From the NCBI RefSeq assembly GCF_900107695.1, contig NZ_FNQP01000022.1:6092-52378 (forward strand): a stretch of DNA of 46,287 bases. Direction: 5' to 3'. Position numbers and translations under genes: made by a program. The stretch is from Thiothrix caldifontis. Its GTDB lineage: Bacteria; Pseudomonadota; Gammaproteobacteria; Thiotrichales; Thiotrichaceae. The notes below the pieces were generated by a model. It did not search any database, had not been told where the DNA came from, and saw only the letters and a list, made by a program, of their open reading frames with translations. Shown here piece by piece: positions 45,123 through 46,287 of the stretch (position 1 is the first letter of the stretch; each line of letters opens with the position of its first letter).

Positions 45123-45731
45123 ATGGCAGCAGCGGCAGAAAAATTCGCCTACCTTTCCGTAGAAGACTATTTAGCAGGCGAAGAAATCAGCGACATCAAA
45201 CACGAGTATGTGGATGGTCAGGTTTACGCAATGGCTGGCGCAAAGGTTAATCACAACCGTATTGCCCGCAATATGTCTGCACTCTTGTGGAATCATTTAC
45301 GTCACCAACCTTGCGAACCGCTCAGTGGTGACATGCTGGTAAAAACCTTCGGCAAACGCTTCCGCTACCCTGATGTTGTGGTGGTGTGTGATGATGATGC
45401 CTCAGACGATGAACGTGTCAGGGAAAGCCCTATCCTCATTATCGAGGTGCTGTCCAAAAGCACCCGTAAAAAAGACAAAGGCGAAAAGCGTTTGGAATAC
45501 CTCGCCATCCCTAGCCTCTTGGAATACGTGCTGATTGAGCAGGATTTCGCGGAAATCGAAGTACAACGCCGCAGTGCCAGTTGGCAATCCACCTATTACT
45601 TTTTGGGGGATGAGGTGGTATTGGAGTCGGTCAATGCCCGCCTGCCAGTTGCAGCCATTTACGAGCGGGTTAAAAATGAGGATGTGTTGGCGTGGTTGGA
45701 GCAACAGCAGAAAGAAGGAACATCACTATAA
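45123..45731 (+). CDS. Uma2 family (DUF820) PD-(D/E)XK protein
   Basis: This 202-residue protein has the Uma2 pattern: LSVEDYLAGEEISDIKHEYVDGQVYAMAGAKVNHNRIARNMSALL, then RYPDVVVVCDD and ILIIEVLSKSTRKKDKGEKR, giving the D...E-x-LS active-site layout of the restriction-endonuclease-like fold. The family spreads widely in cyanobacteria and some proteobacteria with unknown function. The frame extends upstream into recG, but ATG 45123 sits after the recG stop and fits the family start. Confidence 0.9.
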   Translation: MAAAAEKFAYLSVEDYLAGEEISDIKHEYVDGQVYAMAGAKVNHNRIARNMSALLWNHLRHQPCEPLSGDMLVKTFGKRFRYPDVVVVCDDDASDDERVRESPILIIEVLSKSTRKKDKGEKRLEYLAIPSLLEYVLIEQDFAEIEVQRRSASWQSTYYFLGDEVVLESVNARLPVAAIYERVKNEDVLAWLEQQQKEGTSL

Positions 45732-45776
45732 TGTCGCTTATTGCTTGGGCATTTATGCAGGAAACCTCTCCCTAAC

Positions 45777-45998
45777 ATGCCCACCAACCTCCCCCGCTTC
45801 GGCGAATTCGTCGCTCTAATCGCCATGCTCACATCCCTAACAGCACTGGCGATTGATGCCATGCTGCCCGCGCTCGTCACCATCGGGCGCGAACTGGGTA
45901 CACAACACGACAACGACGCGCAATTAATCCTCACCACCTTGTTTCTGGGTTTGGCGCTGGGGCAGGTATTTTTCGGCCCCTATACGCATCAACTTTAA
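45777..45998 (+). pseudogene. Truncated Bcr/CflA-like MFS transporter
   Basis: The 73-codon frame begins like a Bcr/CflA drug transporter (FVALIAMLTSLTALAIDAMLPALVTIGRELG...LTTLFLGLALGQVFFGP). After FGP, where the family continues with LSDRxGR, it reads YTHQL and stops. The break at about 45980 coincides with the start of IS-like sequence, so the gene was interrupted by insertion; the remainder, if kept, lies beyond the right edge. Confidence 0.85.
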
Positions 45999-46287
45999 GC
46001 CCTCCATTCCCTAACTTGCTGTAATCTCATCCAATTATTAGGTTTTTTCCTCCGTTTGTTTTGTCGGCAAGCGGTTGAAGAAGCGAAGAGTTTTGCCAGT
46101 TGCTTGAGGCATTTTATCAAGCTGCGTCGCTCAGCGATGCAGGCGGCAAGATGGGAAGCCTGTTCCTGAATGGCTTGAACACCTTTGGTGAGGCTGCGCT
46201 GGGGTATTTCCCACAATCCGGTGAGCATGATCCAGTGTTGGATGAGGATAATCAGTAATTTGACGTAGATTTCACACAAAATTCGCC
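45981..46287 (-). mobile_element. IS4-like element, 3' end of transposase (partial)
   Basis: A minus-strand frame open from the window edge to 45995 encodes the C-terminal part of a transposase: EIYVKLLIILIQHWIMLTGLWEIPQRSLTKGVQAIQ, typical of IS4-family C-termini with the helix after the DDE domain. The frame runs through the right edge without a start, so the listed portion is incomplete. The terminal inverted repeat and target duplication cannot be checked because the other end is outside. Confidence 0.75.

Overview
The window (about 46 kb, moderate GC, densely packed genes) looks like a gammaproteobacterial chromosome. Monomeric NADP-isocitrate dehydrogenase next to aceK, NnrS, a TauE/SafE permease, DsbD and several SoxW-like thioredoxins suggest a sulfur-oxidising relative of Thiothrix. 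That assignment is inferred from gene content, not from a marker gene.

Region 1 (1-9503) is a complete but rearranged type I-F CRISPR-Cas locus. A CRISPR array (1-215, continuing off the left edge) and a leader with two IHF-type sites sit beside cas6f-cas7f-cas5f-cas8f on the minus strand. cas1 and a fused cas2-3 run on the plus strand. Between the two divergent blocks lies a toxin-antitoxin pair: a ParE/RelE-like toxin and a ribbon-helix-helix antitoxin. The two genes are separated by 205 bp, and that gap holds what I consider the main discovery of the window: a degenerate two-repeat mini-CRISPR on the opposite strand (4832-4913). It keeps the parts of the repeat that survive in a mature type I-F crRNA (the perfect 8-nt 5' handle from repeat 1 and the 3' hairpin from repeat 2). 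Its 26-nt pseudo-spacer is 6 nt shorter than the array spacers. The pseudo-spacer matches the toxin promoter at 13 of the first 15 positions beside a CC PAM, and one mismatch falls at position 6, which does not pair in type I complexes. This has the layout of a CreTA-type CRISPR-guarding system, in which the Csy complex, guided by a crRNA-like antitoxin, holds a toxin silent. Here the toxin appears to be a protein toxin with its own protein antitoxin, and it lies upstream of the csy operon in the same direction.

Region 2 (9504-21314) is core metabolism and transport: a probable trp leader peptide with two Trp codons, trpE, trpG, an RDD membrane protein, a Nudix hydrolase, der, a TauE/SafE permease, NnrS, a two-gene RND efflux system and a HAD phosphatase.

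Region 3 (21352-24949) is accessory: an AlbA/Schlafen-type ATPase protein, a DUF1703-like AAA/PD-(D/E)XK protein and an AT-rich MazEF/PemIK-like pair with its own palindromic operator.

Region 4 (24973-34360) holds a sulfotransferase-like protein, arfB, a two-domain thioredoxin, dsbD, a universal stress protein, a YfiM-like protein, an AEC transporter, and an operon of a thioredoxin, a TolC-like protein and a membrane-fusion-like protein, followed by mtgA on the opposite strand.

Region 5 (34445-46287) begins with the yadG/yadH ABC exporter, split by an IS200/IS605-type tnpB element whose tnpB is broken by a 77-bp tandem duplication. A BaiN-like flavoprotein follows, then monomeric icd divergent from aceK around a perfect 20-bp palindrome, recG, a Uma2 family protein, and an MFS gene cut short by an IS4-like element running off the right edge. 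No rRNA or tRNA genes were recognised. Apart from the tnpB element, no gene-free stretch exceeds 300 bp.
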